A stretch of 35,361 nucleotides of DNA from Caulobacter sp. 17J80-11 (GTDB lineage Bacteria > Pseudomonadota > Alphaproteobacteria > Caulobacterales > Caulobacteraceae): positions 1-35,361 of the forward strand of contig NZ_JACSJI010000027.1 in assembly GCF_014349105.1 (NCBI RefSeq). Direction: 5' to 3'. The notes beneath the pieces are model-generated. The model worked only from the letters and a program-made list of their open reading frames with translations. It was not told the DNA's origin and did not search any database. This document shows positions 17,573 to 25,427 of the stretch, in pieces. The first letter of the stretch is position 1. Each line of letters opens with the position of its first letter. A program made the translations under genes and the position numbers.

Positions 17573-19096
17573 ATGTCCGACATCACCATCCCGAGCCGCC
17601 GCGCGCTCATGGTCGGCGGCGCCGCCGCCGCGCTCGTCGCGCCCGGCCTCGCCCAGGCCGCGCCGGCGAACGACGTCGCCGCCATCCGCAAGGCCGCCGA
17701 GGACGGCTACGCGGCTTCGGTGAAGCGCATCCAGGACTGGATCGCCCTGCCGTCCATCGCCGCCGAGAACCGCGACATGGACAAGGGCGCCGAGTACATG
17801 ATGGCGCTGGCCCGGGACGCCGGCTTCCAGCACGTGGAGAAGGTGCCGACCGACGGCGCGCCGGGCGTGTTCGCCACCCTGGACGTGGGCGCCAAGCGCT
17901 GGCTGGCGCTCTACTTCATGTACGACGTCAAGCAGTACGACCCGGCCGAGTGGTCCTCGCCGCCGCTGGAGGCGCGCGTGGTCGACAAGCCGGGGTTCGG
18001 CAAGGTGATCGTGGGCCGCGGCGCGGTGAATCAGAAGGGTCCCGAGGGCGCCATGCTCGCCGCCCTGCACGCCATCCGCGCCGCCGGCAAGAAGCCGCCG
18101 GTCAACCTGGTGCTGGTGGCCGAGGGCGAGGAGGAGATCGGCAGCCCGCACTTCCGCCAGATCGTCACCCAGCCGCAGGTGCTGGCCGCGCTGAAGAAGT
18201 GCGAGGGCGTGATCATCCCGTCCGGCTGGCAGAGCCCCAGCGACGGCGGCGTGACCGTCGCGCTCGGCGCCAAGGGCGTGGTCGAGCTGGAGCTGGTGGC
18301 CAGCGGCGCCAAGTGGGGCCGGGGGCCCAAGACCGACATCCATTCCAGCGAGAAGGCCCGCGTCGACAGCCCGGCCTGGCGGCTGGTCCAGGCCCTGACC
18401 ACCCTGGTCAGCCCGGACGGGAACACGCCGGCGATCGACGGCTATTTCGAGAAGGTGCGGCCGCTGACCCCGCGCGAGAAGGAGCTTCTGGCCCTCGCGG
18501 CCAGGAGCCTGAACGAGGCCGACGCCAAGAAGGCGCTGGGCGTCGAGCACTGGGTCGACGACCTGCCGTGGGAGCAGACCCTGCAGCGCCTGGCCTCGCA
18601 GCCGACCGTCAACATCGAGGGCCTGGTCGCCGGCTACACCGGCCCTGGCGGCAAGACCGTCCTGCCCGGCCGCGCGGTCGCCAAGATCGACATGCGCCTG
18701 GTCCCGAACATGACCCGGGACGACAGCGTCGCCAAGCTGCGCGCCCACCTGGACAAGCGCGGCTTCCAGGACGTCGAGGTCAATGTCAGCGGCGGTTACG
18801 ACCCGACCGAGACGGACGAGAACAGCCGGCTGATCCAGGCGCAGATCGCGACCTACAAGCGCCTCGGCGTGCCGGTCACGCTGTATCCGCGCATGGCCGG
18901 CTCCTGGCCCGGCACGGTGTTCACCTCGGCCCCGGTCAGCCTGCCCGCCGGCCAGTTCGGCCTCGGCCACGGCAGCGGCGCGCACGCGCCCAACGAGTAC
19001 TTCGTGGTGGAGTCGTCCAATCCGAAGGTCCAGGGCCTGGTCGGCGCGACCATGGGCTTCGTCGAGTTCATGTACGAGGTGGCCGCGATCAAGTGA
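17573..19096 (+). CDS. M20-family metallopeptidase homologue, exported, with altered metal ligands
   Basis: This 507-aa protein begins with a twin-arginine-like leader (SRRALMVGG, ending GLAQA near residue 29), implying periplasmic location. M20 landmarks are present in order: an HxD-like segment ALYFMYDVKQYDP, GRGAVNQKGPEGA, AEGEEEIGS (Glu187/Glu188) and a C-terminal GAHAPNEY His. Two usual di-zinc ligands are changed: the HxD His is Met116 (Asp118 kept), and the bridging Asp of GRGxxDxKG is Asn153. Active M20 enzymes are dipeptidases, carboxypeptidases or deacylases. This one may use a different metal arrangement or be a non-classical subgroup. The ATG at 17573 has a GGGGG site 5 nt upstream and fits the leader. 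It is followed by a hairpin terminator. Confidence 0.82.
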   Translation: MSDITIPSRRALMVGGAAAALVAPGLAQAAPANDVAAIRKAAEDGYAASVKRIQDWIALPSIAAENRDMDKGAEYMMALARDAGFQHVEKVPTDGAPGVFATLDVGAKRWLALYFMYDVKQYDPAEWSSPPLEARVVDKPGFGKVIVGRGAVNQKGPEGAMLAALHAIRAAGKKPPVNLVLVAEGEEEIGSPHFRQIVTQPQVLAALKKCEGVIIPSGWQSPSDGGVTVALGAKGVVELELVASGAKWGRGPKTDIHSSEKARVDSPAWRLVQALTTLVSPDGNTPAIDGYFEKVRPLTPREKELLALAARSLNEADAKKALGVEHWVDDLPWEQTLQRLASQPTVNIEGLVAGYTGPGGKTVLPGRAVAKIDMRLVPNMTRDDSVAKLRAHLDKRGFQDVEVNVSGGYDPTETDENSRLIQAQIATYKRLGVPVTLYPRMAGSWPGTVFTSAPVSLPAGQFGLGHGSGAHAPNEYFVVESSNPKVQGLVGATMGFVEFMYEVAAIK

Positions 19097-19117
19097 TCAG
19101 CCGCCCGCTCTGAAAGG

Positions 19118-19147
19118 AAACGCCGCGCTCGAAAGGGCGCGGCGTTT
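19118..19147. terminator. Hairpin terminator between convergent genes
   Basis: An 11-bp perfect stem (arms 19118-19128 and 19137-19147) can extend by a G-U and a C-G pair to close on a GAAA tetraloop. It is flanked by A-rich sequence on the left and TTTTCGTTT on the right, so it could end transcripts from both sides. It sits between the M20 gene and the stop of ccmE. Confidence 0.8.
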
Positions 19148-19152
19148 TCGTT

Positions 19153-19602
19153 TCAGCCGCGCCACTCGCCGTTGGCCTTGAGGGCGTCGGCTACCTCGCG
19201 GGGCATGTAGGTCTCGTCGTGCTTGGCCAGGACTTCGTCGGCCTTGAAGGTGCGGGTCCGGTCGTAGGCGCCCTGGACCACGACGCCCTGGCCCTCGCGG
19301 AACAGGTCGGGAAGCTGGCCGTGGTAGACGACGGGGGCGGCGACCGCGCCGTCGGTGACCTGGAAGCGAACGACGCCGTCGGCGGATTTGCGCACCGAGC
19401 CCGGCTCGACCAGGCCGCCGATGCGGATGGTGCGGCCGGGGGGCACGGCCTCCTGCTGGGCCTGGGTCGGGCCGTAGAAGAAGATCACCGCGTCCTGCAT
19501 GGCGTAGAGCGCCAGGCCCACGGCGCCGGCCAGCACCGGGGCGATGACCGCGACGACCGCCAGGCGCCGCCGCGCAGTGCGCGATTTCGGCAGCAGGGCC
19601 AT
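19153..19602 (-). CDS. ccmE: Cytochrome c maturation heme chaperone CcmE
   Basis: This 149-aa protein is the System I periplasmic heme chaperone, which covalently binds heme and passes it to the CcmFH ligase for apocytochromes c. A basic start (PKSRTARRR) is followed by one membrane anchor (about 13-35), then an OB-fold beta-barrel domain (FFYGPTQ, RIGGLVEPGSV, VTDG, VVYHGQLPDLFREGQGVVVQG). The heme-binding motif is LAKHDETYMP, with His128 and Tyr132. I prefer the ATG at 19602. A GTG at 19608 overlapping the upstream gene's stop is an alternative. Other ccm genes are not adjacent. The neighbour across the divergent promoter is the cbb3 oxidase operon, whose CcoO and CcoP carry c-type heme. 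Confidence 0.93.
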   Translation of the reverse strand: MALLPKSRTARRRLAVVAVIAPVLAGAVGLALYAMQDAVIFFYGPTQAQQEAVPPGRTIRIGGLVEPGSVRKSADGVVRFQVTDGAVAAPVVYHGQLPDLFREGQGVVVQGAYDRTRTFKADEVLAKHDETYMPREVADALKANGEWRG

Positions 19603-19604
19603 GG

Positions 19605-19847
19605 TCACCCGCGCGGCCGCACGCGCGCCTTGCGCAGCTGCGGCCAGGGGGCCGCCGCGGTCAGCAGCAGGCCGACGCCGAGGTAGCACCAGCCGCAGTG
19701 GCCGAAGCCCGCCTCGCCCTGGCGAAGGCACCAGCCCGCGGCGTCGCTGTTCAGCACCGCGCCGATCACCGCGACCAGGCCGGCGACCAGGCCCGCGGCC
19801 GCCAGCGCCCAGCGCAGAAGCGAAACGCCCAGGATGTCTTGGTGCAC
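19605..19847 (-). CDS. Small two-helix membrane protein with Cys motif, upstream of ccmE
   Basis: I do not recognise this 80-aa protein. It starts at a GTG (19847) with a GGGAG site upstream. It has a hydrophobic segment at about 9-32, a short loop with WCLRQGEAGFGHCGWCYLG containing three Cys (one CxxC as HCGWC), a second hydrophobic segment, then a basic tail (RKARVRPRG). The stop lies 2 bp before the CcmE ATG (the intervening GTGA overlap gives coupling), so it is likely expressed with ccmE. The CxxC could be redox-active or bind metal or heme. That is speculation. There is no visible homology to named Ccm proteins. Confidence 0.6.
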   Translation of the reverse strand: MHQDILGVSLLRWALAAAGLVAGLVAVIGAVLNSDAAGWCLRQGEAGFGHCGWCYLGVGLLLTAAAPWPQLRKARVRPRG

Positions 19848-20021
19848 GGTCAGGCTCCCTATGGCCGGGCGGACGCGCGCCCGGGTGTCCAGCCTTAGCG
19901 CCTCGGGCCCGAGCGCCGCACTTCCGTACTTTCCCTTAATCGACCGCGGCCGGGCTTCGGGCGCATCCGGAAAGCCTGAAAAGGCGCGACGACTCCCCGC
20001 CGCGCCGCCGGGGACGTTTCC
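19848..20021. promoter_or_regulatory. Divergent promoter region between the ccmE pair and ccoN
   Basis: These 174 bp hold the promoters of both transcription units. A 12-bp palindrome lies at 19902-19913 and a 7-bp inverted repeat at 19865-19884. The most AT-rich part is about 19921-19942. I find no TTGAT-N4-ATCAA (FNR/FixK) box here. Confidence 0.5.
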
Positions 20022-21677
20022 ATGTCTGTCACCACCTCGGCCGAGCGAGGGACGCCGCTGGACGCGGTGATCCTGGCCGTCGGCCTGGGGCTCGGCGCGT
20101 TTCTTTCGCTGCTGATGGCGGCGGGGACGGCCGACCCGCTCTTCCGCATCCACGCCTACGTGTTCCTGGCCGCCTTCACGCTCGGCCTGGGCGTCGTGGT
20201 CGTGCGCCTGACCGATCCCGCCCGCCGCGAAGACGGCTCGCGCTACATGGACGGCGTCGTGCGCGCCGGGGTGGTGGCGTCCATGTTCTGGGGGCTGGCC
20301 GGCTTCGCCGTCGGCTGCCTGATCGCCGCCCAGCTGGCCTTCCCGAACCTGTTCTACTTCCCGGATCTGCCGTGGACGAACTTCGGGCGGATGCGGCCGC
20401 TGCACACCTCGGCGGTGATCTTCGCCTTTGGCGGCAACGTGCTGATCGCCTCGTCCTTCTACGTGGTGCAGCGCACCTGCAAGGCGCGGCTGTTCGGCGG
20501 CCTGCTGCCCTGGTTCGTGTTCTGGGGCTATCAGCTGTTCATCGTGCTGGCCGCCACCGGCTACCTGATGGGCGTCACCCAGTCGCGCGAGTACGCCGAG
20601 CCGGAGTGGTACGTCGACATCTGGCTGACCATTGTCTGGGTCGCCTACCTGCTGGCCTTCCTGGGCACGATCTGGAAGCGCCAGGAAAAGCACATCTACG
20701 TCGCCAACTGGTTCTACCTGGGCTTCATCGTCACCATCGCCCTGCTGCACGTCGTCAACAACCTGGCGATCCCGGTCTCGGCCTTCGCCTCGCACAGCTA
20801 CAGCCTGTTCGCGGGCGTGCAGGACGCCCTGACCCAGTGGTGGTACGGCCACAACGCCGTCGGCTTCCTGCTGACCGTGCCGTTCCTGGCGATGATGTAC
20901 TACTTCGTGCCCAAGCGCGCGGAGCGGCCGGTCTATTCGTACCGGCTGTCGATCGTGCACTTCTGGTCGCTGATCTTCATCTACATCTGGGCCGGCCCGC
21001 ACCACCTGCACTACACGGCCCTGCCGCAGTGGGCGCAGACGCTGGGCATGACCTTCTCGATCATGCTGTGGATGCCGTCCTGGGGCGGCATGATCAACGG
21101 CCTGATGACCCTGTCGGGCGCGTGGGACAAGCTGCGCACCGACCCCGTCATCCGCATGATGGTGGTGGCGCTCGCCTTCTATGGCATGGCCACCTTCGAA
21201 GGCCCGCTGATGTCCGTGCGCGCGGTCAACGCGCTCAGCCACTACACCGACTGGACCATCGGCCACGTGCACGCCGGCGCCCTCGGCTGGGTCGGCTTCA
21301 TCTCCTTCGGCGCGCTCTACTGCCTCGTGCCATGGCTCTGGAACAAGCCGGGCCTGTATTCGATCAAGCTGGTCGAGTGGCACTTCTGGATCGCGACCAC
21401 CGGGACCCTGCTCTACATCTGCTCGATGTGGGTCTCCGGGATCATGGAAGGCCTGATGTGGCGTGAGTACACGTCCGAAGGCTTCCTGGCCTACTCCTTC
21501 GTCGAAACCGTCTCGGCCAAGCACGTCTCCAACGTCATCCGCCTGCTGGGCGGGCTGATGTTCCTGGGCGGCGCCGGGGTGATGGCCTTCAACCTCTGGA
21601 AGACGATCCGCATGCCTTCGGCCGCGCCCGAAGCCGCCCGGCTCGTCGCCCAGCCCGCCCTCGCGGCGGCCGAGTAA
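20022..21677 (+). CDS. ccoN: cbb3-type cytochrome c oxidase subunit I CcoN
   Basis: This 551-aa catalytic subunit of the high-affinity cbb3 terminal oxidase reduces oxygen to water in the inner membrane using electrons from c-type cytochromes, and pumps protons. About 13-14 hydrophobic segments are present, including extra N-terminal helices before the core. Cofactor ligands are intact: His128 ([15 protein letters not shown]) and His417 for low-spin heme b, His277 (WWYGHN) and His327/His328 (AGPHHLHYT) for CuB, and His415 (IGHVHAG) for heme b3. Tyr321, six residues before the His pair, fits the cross-linked tyrosine of cbb3 enzymes. It is the first gene of ccoNOQPGHIS. The ATG follows a GGGGA stretch. 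Confidence 0.97.
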   Translation: MSVTTSAERGTPLDAVILAVGLGLGAFLSLLMAAGTADPLFRIHAYVFLAAFTLGLGVVVVRLTDPARREDGSRYMDGVVRAGVVASMFWGLAGFAVGCLIAAQLAFPNLFYFPDLPWTNFGRMRPLHTSAVIFAFGGNVLIASSFYVVQRTCKARLFGGLLPWFVFWGYQLFIVLAATGYLMGVTQSREYAEPEWYVDIWLTIVWVAYLLAFLGTIWKRQEKHIYVANWFYLGFIVTIALLHVVNNLAIPVSAFASHSYSLFAGVQDALTQWWYGHNAVGFLLTVPFLAMMYYFVPKRAERPVYSYRLSIVHFWSLIFIYIWAGPHHLHYTALPQWAQTLGMTFSIMLWMPSWGGMINGLMTLSGAWDKLRTDPVIRMMVVALAFYGMATFEGPLMSVRAVNALSHYTDWTIGHVHAGALGWVGFISFGALYCLVPWLWNKPGLYSIKLVEWHFWIATTGTLLYICSMWVSGIMEGLMWREYTSEGFLAYSFVETVSAKHVSNVIRLLGGLMFLGGAGVMAFNLWKTIRMPSAAPEAARLVAQPALAAAE

Positions 21678-21688
21678 GGGCGCGCGTC

Positions 21689-22423
21689 ATGTGGAAGAAG
21701 CACGGCAAACTCGAACGCCATTCCATGCTGCTGCTGGTCAGCACCCTGGTGGTGGTCTCCATCGGCGGCCTGGTCGAGATCGCGCCCCTGTTCTGGCTGG
21801 AGAGCACGGTCGAGAAGGTCGAGGGCGTGCGGCCCTACACCCCGCTCGAGCTGGCCGGCCGGGACATCTACGTCCGCGAGGGATGCTACGTCTGCCACTC
21901 GCAGATGATCCGCCCGCTGCGCGACGAGGTGGAGCGCTACGGCCACTACAGCCTGGCTGCGGAGAGCATGTACGACCACCCCTTCCAGTGGGGCTCCAAG
22001 CGCACCGGGCCCGACCTGGCGCGGGTCGGCGGCAAGTATTCGGACGGCTGGCACGTCGACCACCTGAAGGACCCGCGCGCGGTGGTCCCGGAAAGCGTGA
22101 TGCCGCCCTACGGCTTCCTGGCCGATAAGGAGCTGGACTACCGCGACATCGCCGACAAGCTGAAGGCGCAGCAGGCCGTGGGCGTGCCCTATTCGGCCGC
22201 GGACGTGACCAACGCCAAGGCCGACCTCGAGGCCCAGGCCGACGAGTTCTCCGACGCCTCGGGACTGAAGGCCCGCTACGGCCAGAAGATCACAGTGCGC
22301 GACTTCGACGGCGACCCCGCCCGGGTGACCGAAATGGACGCCCTGGTCGCCTACCTGCAGATGCTCGGCACGCTGGTCGACTTCTCGACCTACCAGGCCG
22401 AAGCCCCGGAAAATCGGAGGTGA
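21689..22423 (+). CDS. ccoO: cbb3-type cytochrome c oxidase monoheme subunit II CcoO
   Basis: This 244-aa membrane-anchored cytochrome c subunit passes electrons to CcoN. There is one N-terminal membrane helix (about 13-32), then a periplasmic domain with one heme c site, CYVCH at 66-70, and a probable axial Met138 in ESVMPPYGF. The family motif [25 protein letters not shown] follows the heme site. It starts 11 bp after ccoN with an AAGG-type ribosome site. Its stop region overlaps the ribosome site of the ccoQ gene (GGAGG immediately before and into TGA). Confidence 0.97.
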   Translation: MWKKHGKLERHSMLLLVSTLVVVSIGGLVEIAPLFWLESTVEKVEGVRPYTPLELAGRDIYVREGCYVCHSQMIRPLRDEVERYGHYSLAAESMYDHPFQWGSKRTGPDLARVGGKYSDGWHVDHLKDPRAVVPESVMPPYGFLADKELDYRDIADKLKAQQAVGVPYSAADVTNAKADLEAQADEFSDASGLKARYGQKITVRDFDGDPARVTEMDALVAYLQMLGTLVDFSTYQAEAPENRR

Positions 22424-22425
22424 TC

Positions 22426-22578
22426 GTGGACTACGCAACGGTCGCCAAGGCCGTCCAGCAGGGCGGCACCCTCTACTTCATCGTGATCTTCCTGGCCGGC
22501 TGCGCCTACGCCTTCTGGCCCAAGAAGAAGGCCGAGTTCGACGCGGCCGCCCGCCTGCCGCTCGAAGAGGACGCGTGA
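22426..22578 (+). CDS. ccoQ: cbb3-type oxidase small subunit CcoQ
   Basis: This 50-aa single-helix protein stabilises interaction of CcoP with the CcoNO core in known cbb3 oxidases. The sequence has a short polar start, a hydrophobic segment (TLYFIVIFLAGCAYAFW), then PKKKAEFD, the typical CcoQ layout. The GTG at 22426 has GGAGG 5 nt upstream. An in-frame GTG at 22420 overlapping the ccoO stop is a weaker alternative. The TGA shares one base with the ccoP ATG. Confidence 0.9.
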   Translation: MDYATVAKAVQQGGTLYFIVIFLAGCAYAFWPKKKAEFDAAARLPLEEDA

Positions 22579-23450
22579 TGTCGGAGCCTCATGACGACAA
22601 GGACGCCGGCGGCGTCGAGACCACCGGCCACGAGTGGGACGGCATCCGCGAACTGGACAATCCGCTGCCGCGCTGGTGGCTGTGGGTCTGGTACGCGACC
22701 ATCGCCTGGGCGCTGGTCTACTGGGTGCTGATGCCGGCCTGGCCGGGGATCAGCGGCTACACGCGCGGCCTGATCGGCCAGTCCGACCGGGCCGACGTCG
22801 CCGCCGAGTTGAGCCGCCAGAAGGCCGAGCGCGGCGTGATCGGCGCCAAGCTGCTGGCCGCGACCCCCGAGCAGATCGAGCGGGATCCGGAGCTGCAGGC
22901 CTACGCGCTGGCGGCCGGCCAGGCGGCGTTCGGCGACAACTGCGCGACCTGCCACGGCAGCGGCGGGGCGGGGGCCAAGGGCTATCCCAACCTGCGCGAC
23001 GACGTCTGGCTGTGGGGCGGCTCGCCCGAGCAGATCGAGCGCACGATCCGCGTCGGCGTGCGTTCCAGCCACCCGGACACCCACACCTCGCAGATGCCGG
23101 CCTTCGGGCGCGACGGCATGCTGCAGCCCGCCCAGGTCTCCGACGTCACCGAATACGTTTTCTCGCTGTCGCACCGCGACGTCGACAAGGCGAAGGCGGG
23201 GCGCGGGGCGCAGATCTTCGCCGACAACTGCGCCGCCTGCCACGGCCCGACCGGCAAGGGCGGGCCGGAGTACGGGGCGCCGGACCTGACCGACGCCGAC
23301 TGGCTGTATGGCGCCGATCGCGACTCCATCCAGACCCAGGTCTGGAACGGCCGCAACGGGGTGATGCCGACCTGGGAGAACCGGCTCGATCCGGCCACCA
23401 TCCGCGCGCTCGCGGTCTACGTCCACGCCAATTCCGGCGGGGGACGGTGA
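22578..23450 (+). CDS. ccoP: cbb3-type cytochrome c oxidase diheme subunit III CcoP
   Basis: This 290-aa diheme cytochrome c is the electron entry subunit of cbb3 oxidase. The N-terminus carries the family segment GIRELDNPLPRWWLWVWYATI and a membrane helix (about 33-53) with WPGISGYTRG after it. Two heme c sites follow: CATCH at 122-126 and CAACH at 218-222. Likely axial Met residues sit in SQMPAFG and GVMPTW. The ATG at 22578 overlaps the ccoQ stop, and a GTG one codon upstream is an unlikely alternative. Overlap and order keep it within ccoNOQP. Confidence 0.97.
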   Translation: MSEPHDDKDAGGVETTGHEWDGIRELDNPLPRWWLWVWYATIAWALVYWVLMPAWPGISGYTRGLIGQSDRADVAAELSRQKAERGVIGAKLLAATPEQIERDPELQAYALAAGQAAFGDNCATCHGSGGAGAKGYPNLRDDVWLWGGSPEQIERTIRVGVRSSHPDTHTSQMPAFGRDGMLQPAQVSDVTEYVFSLSHRDVDKAKAGRGAQIFADNCAACHGPTGKGGPEYGAPDLTDADWLYGADRDSIQTQVWNGRNGVMPTWENRLDPATIRALAVYVHANSGGGR

Positions 23451-23463
23451 CGGAGGGCCGGCC

Positions 23464-24954
23464 GTGACCGTCGTCATCGACACGCTCAAGACCAGGGGCG
23501 CCGCCCGCACCGGCGGCGCGCCGCAGCCGAGCCCGGCCCCGAAGCTCGAGCTCTACAAGAAGCGCGAGCCGATCCATCCGAAGCTGGTCCACGGGCCGTT
23601 CCGGATGGTCAAGTGGGTGCTGCTGGTGGTCCTGCTGGGGATCTACTACGCCGTGCCGTGGATCCGCTGGGCGCGGCCCGGCGACCTGCCGGACCAGGCG
23701 GTGCTGGTCGACCTGGCGCACGGGCGCTTCTACCTGTTCGGCCTGCATTTCTGGGCCCAGGAGGTCTACTTCGTCACCGGCCTGCTGGTGATCTCGGCGC
23801 TGGCCCTGTTCCTGGTCACGGCCCTGTTCGGGCGGCTGTGGTGCGGCTACGCCTGCCCGCAGACGGTCTGGACGGACCTCTACATCGCCGTCGAGCGCCT
23901 GTTCGAGGGCGACCGCAACGCGCGGCTGAAGCTGGCCAAGGCGCCCTGGTCGTTCGACAAGCTCTGGCGCAAGAGCGGCAAGCACACGGTCTGGGTCGCG
24001 GTGGCGGCGGCCACCGGCGGGGCCTGGGTGTTCTACTACGCCGACGCGCCGACCCTGTGGGGCGACCTGTGGGGCGGCCGGGCCTCGGTCACCGCCTATG
24101 TCTGGGTGGGGCTTCTGACCTTCACCACCTACGCCTTCGCCGGTCTGATGCGCGAGCAGGTGTGCACCTACATGTGCCCGTGGCCGCGCATCCAGGGCGC
24201 CATGCTCGACAAGGACAGCCTGCAGGTCACCTACCGCTACGACCGCGGCGAGCCGCGCGGCGCGCACAAGAAGGGCGCCGACTGGGCCGGGCGCGGCGAC
24301 TGCGTCGACTGCCGCCAGTGCGTGGTGGTCTGCCCGATGGGCATCGACATCAGGAACGGCCCGCAGCTGGAGTGCATCAACTGCGGCCTGTGCATCGACG
24401 CCTGTGACGAGGTCATGACCAAGGTCGGCCGGCCCAGGGGGCTGATCGCCTACGACACCGACGCGGCGGTGGCGGCGCGCTCGGCGAAGAAGACGCCGGT
24501 CTATCGGCTGGTGCGCGGGCGGACGGTCTACTATGCGGTGGCGCTGTCGCTGGCGGCGGCCGCCATGGCCTGGGGACTGGAGACCCGCTCCAGCGTCGAC
24601 CTCAACGTCTTGCGCGACCGCAACCCGACCTTCGTGCGCCTGAAGGACGGTTCGGTGCGTAACGGCTATACCCTCAAGCTGGCCAACCGGGGCGCCGAGG
24701 CGCGCACCTACCGCGTGGTCTTCGACGGGCCGGCCTCGGCCGAGCTCAGGGCTGTCGGCCTGCCGGGCCGCCGTGAGCTGACGGTCGAGGTCGAGCCGAA
24801 CCGGGTGCGCGCACTTCGGGTGTTCGTGATCGTGCCCGCCGAGGCGGCGACCCGCCATTCGACCCCGGCGGCGTTCAGCGTCCGGGACCTCAAGGACGGC
24901 GAGACCGATACAGTCCCCACCGTCTTCCTCGCAGGCCCGGGGAGGGCGCGATGA
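23464..24954 (+). CDS. ccoG: cbb3 oxidase accessory ferredoxin-like membrane protein CcoG (RdxA/FixG)
   Basis: This 496-aa iron-sulfur membrane protein is known as a cupric reductase supporting CuB insertion into cbb3 oxidase. The N-terminal half has several membrane segments with Cys motifs WCGYACPQTVWTDLY (Cys127, Cys131) and CTYMCPWPRIQ. Two [4Fe-4S] clusters are indicated by CVDCRQCVVVCP (280-291) and CINCGLCIDACD (304-315). A further helix (about 357-375) precedes a C-terminal Ig-like domain. The GTG at 23464 has GGAGG upstream, 13 bp after ccoP. The stop overlaps the ccoH ATG (ATGA). Confidence 0.95.
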   Translation: MTVVIDTLKTRGAARTGGAPQPSPAPKLELYKKREPIHPKLVHGPFRMVKWVLLVVLLGIYYAVPWIRWARPGDLPDQAVLVDLAHGRFYLFGLHFWAQEVYFVTGLLVISALALFLVTALFGRLWCGYACPQTVWTDLYIAVERLFEGDRNARLKLAKAPWSFDKLWRKSGKHTVWVAVAAATGGAWVFYYADAPTLWGDLWGGRASVTAYVWVGLLTFTTYAFAGLMREQVCTYMCPWPRIQGAMLDKDSLQVTYRYDRGEPRGAHKKGADWAGRGDCVDCRQCVVVCPMGIDIRNGPQLECINCGLCIDACDEVMTKVGRPRGLIAYDTDAAVAARSAKKTPVYRLVRGRTVYYAVALSLAAAAMAWGLETRSSVDLNVLRDRNPTFVRLKDGSVRNGYTLKLANRGAEARTYRVVFDGPASAELRAVGLPGRRELTVEVEPNRVRALRVFVIVPAEAATRHSTPAAFSVRDLKDGETDTVPTVFLAGPGRAR

Positions 24955-25427
24955 GCAAGCGTGAGTTCAAGCTGACCGGCTGGCACGTGCTGGCGGGCCT
25001 GGTGCTGTTCTTCGGGGCGGTGATCGGCGTCGACACGGTCTTCACCATCATGGCCGTGCGCAGCCACCCGGGCGAGACCAGTGCGACCGCCTACGAGGAC
25101 GGCCTGGCCTACAACCGCACGCTGGAGGCGCACGCCGCCCAGGCGGCGCTGGGCTGGACGGCGACGGCGGAGGCGAGCGAGCCGGGCGTGGTGACCGTGC
25201 GGGTGCGGGACGCCGACGGGCGTCCGCTCACCGCCCTCAAGCTCACCGGAACCCTGCGGCGGCCGGCAACCGACGCAGGATCGCACGCCGTGACCTTCCA
25301 GCGGGACGGCGTCGGCGGCTACCGCGGCGAGGCGCCCAAGGTGAAGGGCGCGTGGGACCTCACCTTCGTCGCCCGCGACGCCCAGGGCCACGTGTTCCAG
25401 GCGGAAAGGCGGCTGCTGTGGCGATGA
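24951..25427 (+). CDS. ccoH: cbb3 oxidase assembly protein CcoH (FixH)
   Basis: This 158-aa protein has one N-terminal membrane helix (about 11-34, GWHVLAGLVLFFGAVIGVDTVFT). A periplasmic domain follows, including the FixH-typical ETSATAYEDGLAYNRTLEA. FixH proteins act in assembly of cbb3 oxidase and associate with CcoI and the oxidase subunits. ATGA overlaps both upstream (with ccoG) and downstream (with ccoI) make it part of a tightly coupled GHI block. Confidence 0.93.
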   Translation: MSKREFKLTGWHVLAGLVLFFGAVIGVDTVFTIMAVRSHPGETSATAYEDGLAYNRTLEAHAAQAALGWTATAEASEPGVVTVRVRDADGRPLTALKLTGTLRRPATDAGSHAVTFQRDGVGGYRGEAPKVKGAWDLTFVARDAQGHVFQAERRLLWR

